16,426 nt of DNA. Source: DASQUK01 sp046723645. Lineage in GTDB: Bacteria > Actinomycetota > Acidimicrobiia > Acidimicrobiales > VFJN01. The notes beneath the pieces are model-generated. The model was given only the letters and a program-made list of their open reading frames with translations, did not search any database and was not told where the DNA came from. Both the position numbers and the translations under genes were made by a program. This document shows, piece after piece, positions 6,769 to 15,551 of the stretch (position 1 is the first letter of the stretch; every line of letters begins with the position of its first letter). The stretch is taken from NCBI GenBank assembly GCA_046723645.1, contig JBKOUY010000092.1, positions 1 through 16,426 on the forward strand, in the 5' to 3' direction.

Positions 6769-6960
6769 GTGGGCGACGACGTCGGTGTCCTCGTTATCAG
6801 GACGTGGTGCGAGCCCGGCCGCGAGCCCGCCTTCCGCGCCCGGGTGCTGGCCGTCAGCACGACGCTCGAAGAGGTCGAGGTCGTGGGCGTGGCCACGTCG
6901 GTGGGCGAGGCCATCGACCTCGTTCGCGGTTGGCTCAGCGGATCGGCGCTGTGTCACTAA
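6769..6960 (+). CDS. Small conserved-looking protein (63 aa), unknown function
   Basis: Codons from 6769 to the stop at 6958-6960 have strongly G/C-biased third positions, as expected for a true gene here. The product contains VLVIRTWCEPG, FRARVLAV, VEVVGVATSVGEAIDLVR and a final WLSGSA. This looks like a small alpha/beta domain without membrane spans. A GTG at 6748 is also in frame, but it would sit against the operator array. The GTG at 6769 lies about 7 nt after a possible -10 box, which fits a leaderless mRNA as is common in actinomycetes; no Shine-Dalgarno sequence is seen. The stop codon touches the first structured RNA directly. It may be cotranscribed with the SARP gene. No family is recognised. 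Confidence 0.6.
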   Translation: MGDDVGVLVIRTWCEPGREPAFRARVLAVSTTLEEVEVVGVATSVGEAIDLVRGWLSGSALCH

Positions 6961-7087
6961 GGGGCCGAGCGGATAGGCGCGCACGTGGGCACCGAACCGT
7001 ACGGGATTAGCAGCGCAAGCCCGGGACTCACAGCTCGGCCCCCGGGCACCACTGACCACGGTTCACCGACTGAGCTATCCGCGCATC
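6961..7087 (+). ncRNA. Structured RNA element, copy 1 (pseudoknot-like, unknown family)
   Basis: This element aligns with 7991-8123 (54 of the first 60 bases identical). Stem H1 pairs 6961-6970 with 7033-7042 (10 bp). A second stem pairs 6971-6976 with 7075-7080 and can extend outward. Together they form an a-b-a'-b' pseudoknot order. A small hairpin 7051-7054/7059-7062 with loop ACCA lies between. The inner block 6985-7020 is nearly invariant and includes CCGTACGG and ATTAGCAGCGCAAGCC. A U-G pair in the small hairpin works only in a plus-strand RNA. It begins directly after the stop codon of the small gene, so it is a 3'UTR or intergenic element upstream of the SARP gene. It is not a recognisable tRNA or riboswitch. 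Confidence 0.65.
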
Positions 7088-7149
7088 TAATAAGGCGCCC
7101 GCAGCACCGCCGCACACGGTCCACACCATGCGTGCAGGATTTCGCCCGC

Positions 7150-7180
7150 TTGACAACACTCCGTATCGGCGGTTCAGTAT
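7150..7180 (+). promoter_or_regulatory. Possible promoter of the SARP gene
   Basis: A perfect -35 box TTGACA lies at 7150-7155. The -10 side is weak: TTCAGT after 17 bp or CAGTAT after 19 bp. It lies 63 bp before the ATG at 7243 and could give the SARP gene its own transcript apart from the upstream small gene. Confidence 0.4.
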
Positions 7181-7242
7181 TCGGGAGACCACGGAGGGTG
7201 CAATACGCCGTGACGTGAAGCATCCCCGGTCAAGGCGGAGAC

Positions 7243-7989
7243 ATGACCCGGCACGTGGCTAGACCTTTGTCCCTTCGGCTGCTCGGGGGCTTTGCGGTGG
7301 AAGGCCCCGACGGATACGTCGCCCTGCCGACGTCGGCCCAACGCGTGGTCGCCTATCTGGCGCTGCAGGACAGGCCCGTGCAGCGCACGCGCCTCGCCGG
7401 GGCGCTATGGCCCTCCACGACCGACGGACAGGCCGGCGCCAACCTTCGATCGGCACTGTGGCGGACGCGCAAGGTGGCACCGTTGATCGGCGACGACCAC
7501 TCCGGCCTCACCCTCAGCCCCGGCGTCGACGTCGACGCACGCTGGCTGCGCAATCGCACCGACGACGCCGTTCTGGCCCGGGTCAGGGGCGCCCCGAACG
7601 GGGTGTCGTTCGACCTCGAGCTGCTACCGGACTGGTACGACGACTGGGTCATCGCGGAGCGCGAGCGATTCCGGCAGTTGCTGTTGCGCACGTTCGCGAG
7701 CCTCATCCCGCGCCTGGTGTCGCGGGGGCGGGCGGACGAGGCCATCGATGTCGGCCTGCACGCCGTTCGGCTGGAGCCGCTGTGCGAGACCTCGCACCAG
7801 GCGCTCATCGCCGCCTATCTCGCCGCCGGCGATCGCGGCGGCGCGTTGCGCCAGTTCGACGAGCACGTCACCCTGCTGCGCGAGGAGCTCGGGCTCGCGC
7901 CGGCGGACGCCACCGTCGCCCTCGTGCGGCATCTGCTGCCGCGCCCCTCCCGGCGGTCGCGGCGGGCAACCGCGTCGACGCGCCGCTAA
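7243..7989 (+). CDS. SARP-family transcriptional regulator (winged helix + BTAD)
   Basis: The 248-aa product has the two domains of a short SARP activator. Residues 9-95 form an OmpR-type winged helix with LRLLGGFAVE, a VALPTSAQRVVAYLAL helix, RLAGALWP and the helix ANLRSALWRTRK. Residues about 100-232 form the BTAD domain, with LLPDWYDDWV, ERFRQLLL, a TPR-like stretch AIDVGLHAVRLEPL, and LLREELGLAP. A basic tail follows. AAGGCGGAG lies 2 nt from the ATG region and supports the start. SARPs activate transcription by binding direct heptamer repeats near the -35 region. Two such arrays lie in the divergent region upstream (6655-6747), so the natural targets are the peptide operon and its own transcript. 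Copy 2 of the structured RNA starts 1 nt after its stop codon. Confidence 0.92.
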   Translation: MTRHVARPLSLRLLGGFAVEGPDGYVALPTSAQRVVAYLALQDRPVQRTRLAGALWPSTTDGQAGANLRSALWRTRKVAPLIGDDHSGLTLSPGVDVDARWLRNRTDDAVLARVRGAPNGVSFDLELLPDWYDDWVIAERERFRQLLLRTFASLIPRLVSRGRADEAIDVGLHAVRLEPLCETSHQALIAAYLAAGDRGGALRQFDEHVTLLREELGLAPADATVALVRHLLPRPSRRSRRATASTRR

Positions 7990-7990
7990 A

Positions 7991-8123
7991 GAGGTCGAGC
8001 GGCTAGGCCCGCGCGTGGGCACCGAACCGTACGGAATTAGCAGCGCAAGCCCAGGCCTCACGGGCTCGACCTCCAGGCAACACTGACAACAGTTCGCCGA
8101 GACGGCGGGCCTATCCGCGCATC
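7991..8123 (+). ncRNA. Structured RNA element, copy 2 (pseudoknot-like, unknown family)
   Basis: This is the direct-repeat partner of 6961-7087. Stem H1 pairs 7991-8000 with 8064-8073, all 10 bp intact. Against copy 1 it has two compensatory double changes (G-C to A-U at pair 2, C-G to U-A at pair 5). The second stem is longer here: 7999-8012 with 8105-8118, 13 of 14 paired, overlapping H1 by 2 nt. The small hairpin 8082-8085/8090-8093 is kept with loop ACAA. The end CTATCCGCGCATC is identical in both copies. It begins 1 nt after the SARP stop codon, so it is likely the 3' end of that transcript. It converges on the atpC end. Function and family are unknown. Confidence 0.65.
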
Positions 8124-8159
8124 GTCTGAGGCGCGCCGCCGACGTCTCGATCAGTGCGG

Positions 8160-8558
8160 CTACACGCCGCGCGCGCCTCCGGCGGCGGCCATCCGCACGT
8201 GGGCGCGGCGGGCGGTCGCCTCGGCCTCGGCGTCGTCGGTCTGCCGGATCCGCTGCTCGGCCTCGTCGGCGGAGCGCCGGGCCCGCTCGACGTCGATCTG
8301 GCTCCCCAGCTCGGCGATGTCCGACAGGATCGTCACCCGGTCGTTGGACACCTCCACGAACCCCCCGTGCACGGCCGCCACCTCGTCACCCGACGACGAC
8401 CTGATCGTCACCGTGGCGATCTCGAGCGCGCCGACGAAGGGGGCGTGCCCGGTGAGGAACGCGAGCTCGCCGCCGCCGACCGTGCGCGCGATCACCATGT
8501 CGGCCTCGCCCGAATAGAGGATGCGCTCGGGCGATACGAGCTCGACGTGGAGCGTCAC
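8160..8558 (-). CDS. atpC: F1 ATP synthase epsilon subunit
   Basis: The 132-aa product starts at GTG 8558 and has the epsilon N-terminal beta-sandwich pattern: LHVELVSPERILYSGEADMV, GELAFLTGHAPFVGAL and GGFVEVSNDRVTIL. A helical, Arg/Glu/Ala-rich C-terminus follows. It is part of the central stalk, couples rotation and can inhibit ATP hydrolysis. It is the last gene of the operon, 19 nt after atpD. The stop overlaps a small GCGGC-TACAC-GCCGC hairpin without a U tract. Length is normal for the family. Confidence 0.95.
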   Translation of the reverse strand: MTLHVELVSPERILYSGEADMVIARTVGGGELAFLTGHAPFVGALEIATVTIRSSSGDEVAAVHGGFVEVSNDRVTILSDIAELGSQIDVERARRSADEAEQRIRQTDDAEAEATARRAHVRMAAAGGARGV

Positions 8559-8577
8559 GTGCGCCGCACCTTGCCGG

Positions 8578-10041
8578 TCACTCGCCGCCCGCCCGCTGGC
8601 GCAGCTGGTCGGCCTTGCGGCGGGCGTCGTCGGCGCCGCCGACGTTGAGGAACGCCTGCTCCGGGAGCTCGTCGAGGTCGCCGTTCACCAGCGCCTCGAA
8701 CGACGTCACCGTCTCCTCCACGGGGGTGAAGATGCCCTCCAGGCCGGTGAAGTTCTGCGCCACGAACATCGGCTGCGACAGGAACCGCTGGATCTTCCGG
8801 GCCCGTGCCACCGTGACCTTGTCCTCCTCGGACAGCTCGTCGAGCCCGAGGATGGCGATGATGTCCTGCAGCTCCTTGTAGCGCTGCAGGATCTCCTGCA
8901 CCCGCCTGGCGACGGCGTAGTGCCGTTCCCCCACGACGTCGGGCTGGAGGATTGTCGACGTCGAGGCCAGCGGGTCCACCGCCGGGTAGATGCCGAGGGC
9001 GGCGATGTCGCGGGACAGCTCGGTGGTGGCGTCGAGGTGGGTGAACGTGGTGAACGGCGCCGGGTCGGTGTAGTCGTCCGCCGGCACGTAAACGGCCTGG
9101 AGCGACGTGATCGAGCGGCCCCGGGTGGACGTGATGCGCTCCTGCAGCTCGCCCATCTCGTCGGCCAACGTGGGCTGGTAGCCGACGGCAGAGGGCATCC
9201 GGCCGAGCAGCGTCGAGACCTCGGACCCGGCCTGCACAAAGCGGAAGATGTTGTCGATGAACAGCAGGACGTCCTGGCCCTTCACGTCGCGGAAGTACTC
9301 GGCGATCGTGAGCGCCGAGAGGCCGACGCGTAGGCGAACGCCCGGCGGCTCGTCCATCTGGCCGAACACCAGCGCAGCCTTCTCGAGGACGCCGGTCTCC
9401 TTCATCTCCAGGTAGAGGTCGGTGCCCTCGCGGGTGCGCTCGCCCACCCCGCCGAACACCGACACGCCGCCGAACTGCTCCGCGACGCGCCGGATCATCT
9501 CCTGGATGAGCACTGTCTTGCCCACGCCGGCGCCGCCGAACAGGCCGATCTTGCCGCCCCGCAGGTAGGGAGTGAGAAGGTCGATGACCTTGATGCCGGT
9601 CTCGAAGACCTCCTTGCGGGGCTCCAGGGCGTCGAACTCGGGCGCCTCGCGGTGGATATCCCAGTAGGCCTCGATCTTGGATGCGTCGAGCTTTGGGACG
9701 TCGAGCGGATCCCCGATCACGTTGGTCACGTGGCCGAGCACGCCGTCACCCACCGGCATGGTCAGGCCGGAGCCCAGGTTGCGCACCGGCGTGCCCCGCG
9801 TGAGCCCGTCGGTCGGCCGGAGGCAGATGGCACGAACCCGCGACTCGCCGATCTGCTGGGCCACCTCGGCCCGGACCGGGATGTCCTCGCCGCCGACGGT
9901 GACGGTCATCTCCAGGGCGGTGTTGATGGCGGGCACGGCGTCGGGGGGGAACTCGACGTCGACGACCGGGCCGGCGATGGCGACGACGCGGCCGTCCTTC
10001 AGCGTGGCCCCGGTGTCGGTACTGGTGTCGGTGACGGTCAT
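8578..10041 (-). CDS. atpD: F1 ATP synthase beta subunit (catalytic)
   Basis: The 487-aa product carries the catalytic site: P-loop GGAGVGKT (169-176), the catalytic Glu in GERTREG (Glu201), LLFIDNIFRF and the DELSEED-type segment near the C-terminus that contacts the gamma subunit. It binds and converts ADP and phosphate to ATP in the F1 head at the inner face of the membrane. The ATG at 10041 has AGGAG about 10 nt upstream and lies 11 nt after atpG. A short Thr/Asp-rich N-terminal extension precedes the conserved GRVVAIAGPVVDVEF. Confidence 0.97.
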   Translation of the reverse strand: MTVTDTSTDTGATLKDGRVVAIAGPVVDVEFPPDAVPAINTALEMTVTVGGEDIPVRAEVAQQIGESRVRAICLRPTDGLTRGTPVRNLGSGLTMPVGDGVLGHVTNVIGDPLDVPKLDASKIEAYWDIHREAPEFDALEPRKEVFETGIKVIDLLTPYLRGGKIGLFGGAGVGKTVLIQEMIRRVAEQFGGVSVFGGVGERTREGTDLYLEMKETGVLEKAALVFGQMDEPPGVRLRVGLSALTIAEYFRDVKGQDVLLFIDNIFRFVQAGSEVSTLLGRMPSAVGYQPTLADEMGELQERITSTRGRSITSLQAVYVPADDYTDPAPFTTFTHLDATTELSRDIAALGIYPAVDPLASTSTILQPDVVGERHYAVARRVQEILQRYKELQDIIAILGLDELSEEDKVTVARARKIQRFLSQPMFVAQNFTGLEGIFTPVEETVTSFEALVNGDLDELPEQAFLNVGGADDARRKADQLRQRAGGE

Positions 10042-10052
10042 TTCCTGTGCTC

Positions 10053-11021
10053 CTACGTGCGGGAGGATTCGAGGCGGTCGGACAGCATGTCGGCGGACAT
10101 GAGCGCGTGGTCGACCAACAGGTCACCGCCGTCCGCCTTGGCGGCGCGCATGGCCTCCGCGCCGCCGACGATCTCCATGATCTCGGTGGTGATGGCGTCC
10201 TGGCGGGCCCGGTTCATCGCCCGGCCGTAGCGCACGATGAGGTCCTCGGCGTTGTCGGTGGCGGACTTCATGGCCCGCTGCTGAGCGGCGAGGAACGACG
10301 CCGCCCCGTCGAGGAGCGCCGCGTAAAGACGGGCCTCGGCGTAGCGGGGCAGCAGCCGGTCGAGGATCTCCTGGGGGTCGGGCTCGAACTCGTAGTCGGC
10401 GTGCGGCCCCTGGGCCGCCTGCTCGATCATCGAGGGGTCGAGCGGCACGAAGCGCCGGATGACCACGCGCTGCGAGGCCACCGAGAGGAACTGCGTATAG
10501 GCCAGCTCGACCAGGTCGTACTCACCCGACTCGAAGTGGCCGACGACGTGATTCGCGATCGACCGGGCGTCCTCGTAGGCGGGTTGGTCGGCGAAGCCCT
10601 CGAAGTGGGCGTCGATGGCCCAGCCCCGGAAGCGGAAGTAGGACGCCGCCTTCTTGCCGACGGTCACAAGCCGGGTCTGGCGACCCTCGGCCCGCTGGCG
10701 CTGCATCGACCGCTCCGCGGCCCGGATCACCGAGCTGTTGTAGGCGCCGCACAGTCCCCGGTCCGCCGCGATCACCACGTAGGCCACGGTGCGGACCTCG
10801 TCGCGCTCGGTGAGCAGCGGCGAGTCGCTGCCGGCCCCGGCGGCGGCCAGGTTGCGGATCACCTCGGTGATCCGCTCGCTGTACGGACGGGCGGCCGCCA
10901 CCCGCTGGTGCGCCTTGACGATGCGGCTGGTGGCGATGAGCTCCATCGCCTTGGTGATCTTCTTGGTGGCCTGCACCGAGCGGATCCGCCGGCGCAACGC
11001 CCGTTCCTGGCCACCGGGCAT
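10053..11021 (-). CDS. atpG: F1 ATP synthase gamma subunit
   Basis: The 322-aa product begins with the coiled-coil helix RRRIRSVQATKKITKAMELIATSRI and ends with the matching long helix around AQQRAMKSATDNAEDLI and RQDAITTEIMEIVGGAEA. These form the rotor axle inside the alpha-beta ring. The middle Rossmann-like part has DRGLCGAYNSSV. It is about 35 residues longer than the E. coli protein, mainly through an extra acidic segment near ADYEFEPDPQEIL and a longer C-terminus, as is common in actinobacteria. It starts 2 nt after the atpA stop. Confidence 0.96.
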   Translation of the reverse strand: MPGGQERALRRRIRSVQATKKITKAMELIATSRIVKAHQRVAAARPYSERITEVIRNLAAAGAGSDSPLLTERDEVRTVAYVVIAADRGLCGAYNSSVIRAAERSMQRQRAEGRQTRLVTVGKKAASYFRFRGWAIDAHFEGFADQPAYEDARSIANHVVGHFESGEYDLVELAYTQFLSVASQRVVIRRFVPLDPSMIEQAAQGPHADYEFEPDPQEILDRLLPRYAEARLYAALLDGAASFLAAQQRAMKSATDNAEDLIVRYGRAMNRARQDAITTEIMEIVGGAEAMRAAKADGGDLLVDHALMSADMLSDRLESSRT

Positions 11022-11023
11022 GG

Positions 11024-12661
<1,638 letters not shown>

Positions 12662-12681
12662 CGGTGTCGTCCTCGCGTGTC

Positions 12682-13209
12682 TCAGAGTGCGTTCTTCAGC
12701 TGGTCGAGCCGGCGCCGCACCGACCCGTCGATGACGGTGTCACCCACCTGGGCCACGATGCCGCCCAACACCGACGGGTCCACCACCACCTTGATCTCGA
12801 CCTGCTTGCCGGTGGCGTCCTCGAGGGCCTTGGCCAGCCGGTCGCGCTGATTGTCGGTGAGCGGAACGGCGCTCCGCACCTCCGCGACCTCCTTGTTGGC
12901 CTCGGCGGCGCTCATCTCCACCAGCCGCTCGATGATCGACGGCAACTGCCGCGCCCGGCCCGTGCCGACCACCATCGACACCAGCGCCACAGCGGTCGGC
13001 GACGCCTTCCCGCCCAACAGGTCCTCGACGATCTGCTGGCGACGGGCGGCCGGAATGTTCGCGTCGGTGAGCGCGTTCCGCAGCTCGTCGTTGCCCTGGA
13101 GGGTCTGCGAGAAGCGGAACAGCTCGTCCTCCACCGCGTCGAGGGTGCCCTCGGCGCGGGCCACCGCGAAGAGGGCCTCGGCGTAGGCGAGCGTTCGGTC
13201 GTCTGCCAT
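12682..13209 (-). CDS. atpH: F1 ATP synthase delta subunit
   Basis: The 175-aa product has the delta/OSCP pattern: YAEALFAVARAEG near the N-terminus, a helical N-terminal domain, and the C-terminal VVDPSVLGGIVAQVGDTVIDGSVRRRLDQLK. It joins the top of F1 to the b-subunit stalk. AGGAG sits 11 nt before the ATG, on the stop codon of a possible 36-aa ORF. Here delta is a separate gene of normal length, unlike the mycobacterial b-delta fusion. Confidence 0.96.
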   Translation of the reverse strand: MADDRTLAYAEALFAVARAEGTLDAVEDELFRFSQTLQGNDELRNALTDANIPAARRQQIVEDLLGGKASPTAVALVSMVVGTGRARQLPSIIERLVEMSAAEANKEVAEVRSAVPLTDNQRDRLAKALEDATGKQVEIKVVVDPSVLGGIVAQVGDTVIDGSVRRRLDQLKNAL

Positions 13210-13223
13210 CGGGGCATGTGCTC

Positions 13224-13334
13224 CTAGGAAACTGCGTGGACTGTCACGCTGCTCGTGGCTTGCGGTGCAGTGTCGTCGGGAGGCCTCGCTGCGAGCGGCG
13301 GATCGGTCGCCAAATTCCCACGCGTGGGCTGCAT
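13224..13334 (-). CDS. Possible small ORF (36 aa) between atpF and atpH
   Basis: The 172-nt gap between atpF and atpH is much larger than any other gap in this tightly packed operon. It holds an ORF starting MQPTRGNLATDPPLAARPP and ending SSVTVHAVS. Its ATG at 13334 has GAGGAG 6-7 nt upstream, and its TAG overlaps the AGGAG of atpH, so it could couple translation to atpH. The product is Pro/Ala/Thr-rich with no domain. It may be a true small protein, a leader that tunes atpH, or chance. Confidence 0.35.
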   Translation of the reverse strand: MQPTRGNLATDPPLAARPPDDTAPQATSSVTVHAVS

Positions 13335-13381
13335 GATCGTCTCCTCGCTCGGCCCTTTGGAGGGGGTGGCTGCGTCCGCCC

Positions 13382-14050
13382 TCACGAACGCTGCGCCGCC
13401 ACCTGGCTGATGTAATCCTCGATCAGCTGCGTCTGAGTGGCCTCGTCCAGGTTGCGTTGGACCACGGTCTCGGCCGCGCCGATGGCGATCCTTGCGACCT
13501 CGCCCCGCAGGTCGGACACCGCCTGGGCCTTCGCCGACTCGATGTCGGCCACGGCGCGGCTGCGAAGCTCGGCCAGCTCGGCCTGGAGCCGGGTCTCCTG
13601 GTCGCGCTTGATGCGGTCGGCGGCCTGGCGGGCCTCCTCGATGATCCGTCCGGCCTCGGCCCGGGCGTCGTGGAGCTGGGCCTTGTACTGGTCGAGCATG
13701 GTCTCGGCCTCGGACTTGGCGGACTCGGCGGCCTGGAGGTCGGAGCGGATCCGCTCGGTCCGGTCGTCCATCATCTTCTTCACCTGCGGGTAGCCGAACT
13801 TGTACAGCAGGAAGAGCAGGGCTGCGAAGCTGAGGGAGCCCCAGACGATCTCGTCGGTCGCCGGCAGGATCGGGTTGGGCGCCTCCTGGCAGGCCTCGGG
13901 GTCGTCGGCCTCCTCGGCCAGGTGGATGCACTCCTCGGTGTCCTCGGAGAGCTGCGGCTCGTCCCCCTCCTGCGCGCCCGCCGGGGATGCCCAGACCAGC
14001 AGCCCGCCCAGCGCCAGCAGCAGGGTTGCCAAGAGTGTGCGGGTGCGCAC
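13382..14050 (-). CDS. atpF: F0 ATP synthase b subunit with signal peptide and two-Cys outer segment
   Basis: The 222-aa product starts at GTG 14050, with GAGGAGG 6 nt upstream, 10 nt after atpE. It begins with a signal peptide (about residues 1-26, ending PAGAQ). An acidic outer segment with Cys41 and Cys54 follows, then the membrane helix (about 69-84) and FGYPQVKKMMDDRTERI. A long charged coiled coil (about 95-205) reaches to F1. Ordinary b subunits start directly with the membrane helix. The extension places two Cys outside the membrane, where they could form a disulfide. The family call is firm; the role of the extension is unknown. Confidence 0.94.
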   Translation of the reverse strand: MRTRTLLATLLLALGGLLVWASPAGAQEGDEPQLSEDTEECIHLAEEADDPEACQEAPNPILPATDEIVWGSLSFAALLFLLYKFGYPQVKKMMDDRTERIRSDLQAAESAKSEAETMLDQYKAQLHDARAEAGRIIEEARQAADRIKRDQETRLQAELAELRSRAVADIESAKAQAVSDLRGEVARIAIGAAETVVQRNLDEATQTQLIEDYISQVAAQRS

Positions 14051-14060
14051 GACGGCCTCC

Positions 14061-14318
14061 TCAGCCGGAGATGATGAACGAGAGGACGAAGCCGAACAGG
14101 GCCAGGGCCTCGGTGAAGGCGATGCCGAGGAACATGGTGGTGCGCACCATGCCGGCCGCCTCGGGCTGGCGGGCCATCGCGGTGATCGCGTTGCCCACCA
14201 CCAGGCCGATGCCGATGCCGGGGCCGATGGCGGCGCCGCCGTAGACGATGCCTCGGCCGACGGCGGTGAGGCCCGCCTCGAGTTCGCCCGGATCCTGTTG
14301 GGCAAGGACGTGAAGCAC
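14061..14318 (-). CDS. atpE: F0 ATP synthase c subunit (proteolipid)
   Basis: The 85-aa product has two membrane helices. The first carries the glycine ladder GGAAIGPGIGIGLVVG, then the cytoplasmic polar loop RQPE (50-53). The second carries the ion-binding Glu70 in GIAFTEALALFG. The Na+-type partner residues are not evident, so it should carry protons. It forms the rotor ring. The short N-terminal stretch MLHVLAQQDPGELEAG precedes the first helix. It starts 22 nt after atpB. Confidence 0.96.
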   Translation of the reverse strand: MLHVLAQQDPGELEAGLTAVGRGIVYGGAAIGPGIGIGLVVGNAITAMARQPEAAGMVRTTMFLGIAFTEALALFGFVLSFIISG

Positions 14319-14340
14319 GGGTTCGTCTCCTTGGTTGTGC

Positions 14341-15099
14341 TCAGTGCTCGGGGTGCATGGAGCTGTCGATGTACACGGCAGCGAGGATGGTGAAGATGTA
14401 CGCCTGCAGGAACGACACCAGCAGCTCGAACCCCATCAGGAAGATGAGCAGCGCCAGGGGCAGCGCGCCGCCGATGATGGTCGATGTGAACAGGGCCTGG
14501 GTGATGATCGCGAACGTCACCAGCAGCAGGTGGCCGGCGAGCATGTTGGCGAAGAGCCGGATCGCGAGCGAGAAGGGCCGCGTGATGAGGATCCCGATCA
14601 GCTCGATGAACGCCACAAGCGGCAGGATCGCCTTGGGGACGCCGGGCGGGATCGTCGAGCTCTTCAGGTAGCCGATCAGGCCCTGGTGCCTGATGCCGAC
14701 GATGATGTAGACGAACCACACCACGATCGCCATGAACATCGGGAGGGCGATCCGGGCGTTCACCGGCATCTGCACCAGCGGGATCAGCTCCCAGAGGTTG
14801 CAGATGAACACGAAGGTGAAGAGCGTGAGCAGGAACGGCAGGTAGCCGCGGCCGTCGGGCCCGATCGTCTGCAGGACGATCTGCTCGTCCACGAACTCCA
14901 CGGTGCTCTCGGCCACGTTCTGAACGCCGGTGGGCACCAGCTTCGGCCGACGCGTGCCGAAATAGAACAGGGCGAAGACCAAGCCCACCGAGATCCACAT
15001 CAGCAGCACGACCTTGTTGACGCCGAAGGCGTCGCCACCGAAGAGCGTGGGCCACTCGACGAGGTGGCTGATCGGGGGGAACTCCAAGCCGAGGATCAC
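14341..15099 (-). CDS. atpB: F0 ATP synthase a subunit
   Basis: The 252-aa product starts at GTG 15099, which overlaps the atpI stop as GTGA, with AAGGAGG about 11 nt upstream. It has five or six membrane helices. The essential Arg181 lies in SLAIRLFANMLAGH, the proton-path Arg, and Gln232 lies in SFLQAYIFTIL. Helix starts such as PFLLTLFTFVFICNLWELIP also fit the family. It forms the proton half-channels next to the c ring. The frame stays open upstream of the GTG, but that extension overlaps atpI and is not real. Confidence 0.95.
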   Translation of the reverse strand: MILGLEFPPISHLVEWPTLFGGDAFGVNKVVLLMWISVGLVFALFYFGTRRPKLVPTGVQNVAESTVEFVDEQIVLQTIGPDGRGYLPFLLTLFTFVFICNLWELIPLVQMPVNARIALPMFMAIVVWFVYIIVGIRHQGLIGYLKSSTIPPGVPKAILPLVAFIELIGILITRPFSLAIRLFANMLAGHLLLVTFAIITQALFTSTIIGGALPLALLIFLMGFELLVSFLQAYIFTILAAVYIDSSMHPEH

Positions 15100-15551
15100 T
15101 GGTGCGCTGCCTCCTTGGGCTTGAGGGCCGGAAAGGCGAGTGACGCCGACACGTAGCGCAGCTCCCAGAACAGAAGCCCGAGGTGGGTGACGAGCACGGT
15201 GACACCGAGGGCGACCAGGTCGATCCAGGGCTCGTCCTTGACGAGCAGCAACACGACGGTGACCAGCCCCATCCGCACCGCGAAGCCCCCGAGGGCGACG
15301 ACCATGAGCATGTTCAGCGACCGCCGCGCCGCCCAGGACAGGGCCGCGGCGGCCAGCACCAGATTCAGCAAGACGAGCGCGATCGCCACGCCGGCCGACG
15401 CCGCCCCGGCGGTTCCCCAGATGGCGGTGGCCGCGATCAGCACGATGGGGGCGAACCAGACGCCCCGCTTGAGCATGTCGAACGCCAGCTCCCGCTCGAC
15501 GGCGGGAGCGTCGGGCACGGGCGCCTGGAGGTCGGAGGCGGTGAGCCTCAC
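15096..15551 (-). CDS. atpI: ATP synthase subunit I (AtpI-like membrane protein)
   Basis: The 151-aa product has four predicted membrane helices (about residues 31-48, 52-73, 82-104 and 109-130) and a conserved-looking GGFAVRMGLVTVVLLL segment, as in AtpI-type proteins placed just before atpB. Known AtpI proteins help assemble the c ring. It starts at GTG 15551, overlapping the stop of the previous gene as GTGA, and its own stop overlaps the atpB start in the same way. The call rests on topology and position more than on a diagnostic motif. Confidence 0.8.
   Translation of the reverse strand: MRLTASDLQAPVPDAPAVERELAFDMLKRGVWFAPIVLIAATAIWGTAGAASAGVAIALVLLNLVLAAAALSWAARRSLNMLMVVALGGFAVRMGLVTVVLLLVKDEPWIDLVALGVTVLVTHLGLLFWELRYVSASLAFPALKPKEAAHQ

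Noticed and set aside
6985..7087. tRNA-like sequence on the minus strand of RNA copy 1 (GCGCGGATAGCTCAGTCGGT resembles a tRNA 5' end; CTGCTAA resembles a Ser anticodon loop).
   Set aside because: No matching 3' acceptor, no T-arm and no paired anticodon stem; copy 2 lacks the D-arm-like part. The similarity is local only.
6985..7087. Group I intron core resemblance (ATTAGCAGCGCAAGCC like the Q element; GGTTCACCGACTG like the R element).
   Set aside because: No convincing P3, P7 or S element, and the R-like part is not kept in copy 2. The strongest covarying stem does not fit the group I layout.
7199..7219. Six-codon ORF (GTG start, GGAGG just before it) upstream of the SARP gene as a leader peptide.
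   Set aside because: Too short to judge; no regulatory codons and no alternative stem structure seen around it.
8156..8170. Hairpin GCGGC-TACAC-GCCGC at the end of atpC as a terminator.
   Set aside because: Only 5 bp and no U tract on either strand; it overlaps the stop codon and is expected by chance at this G+C.
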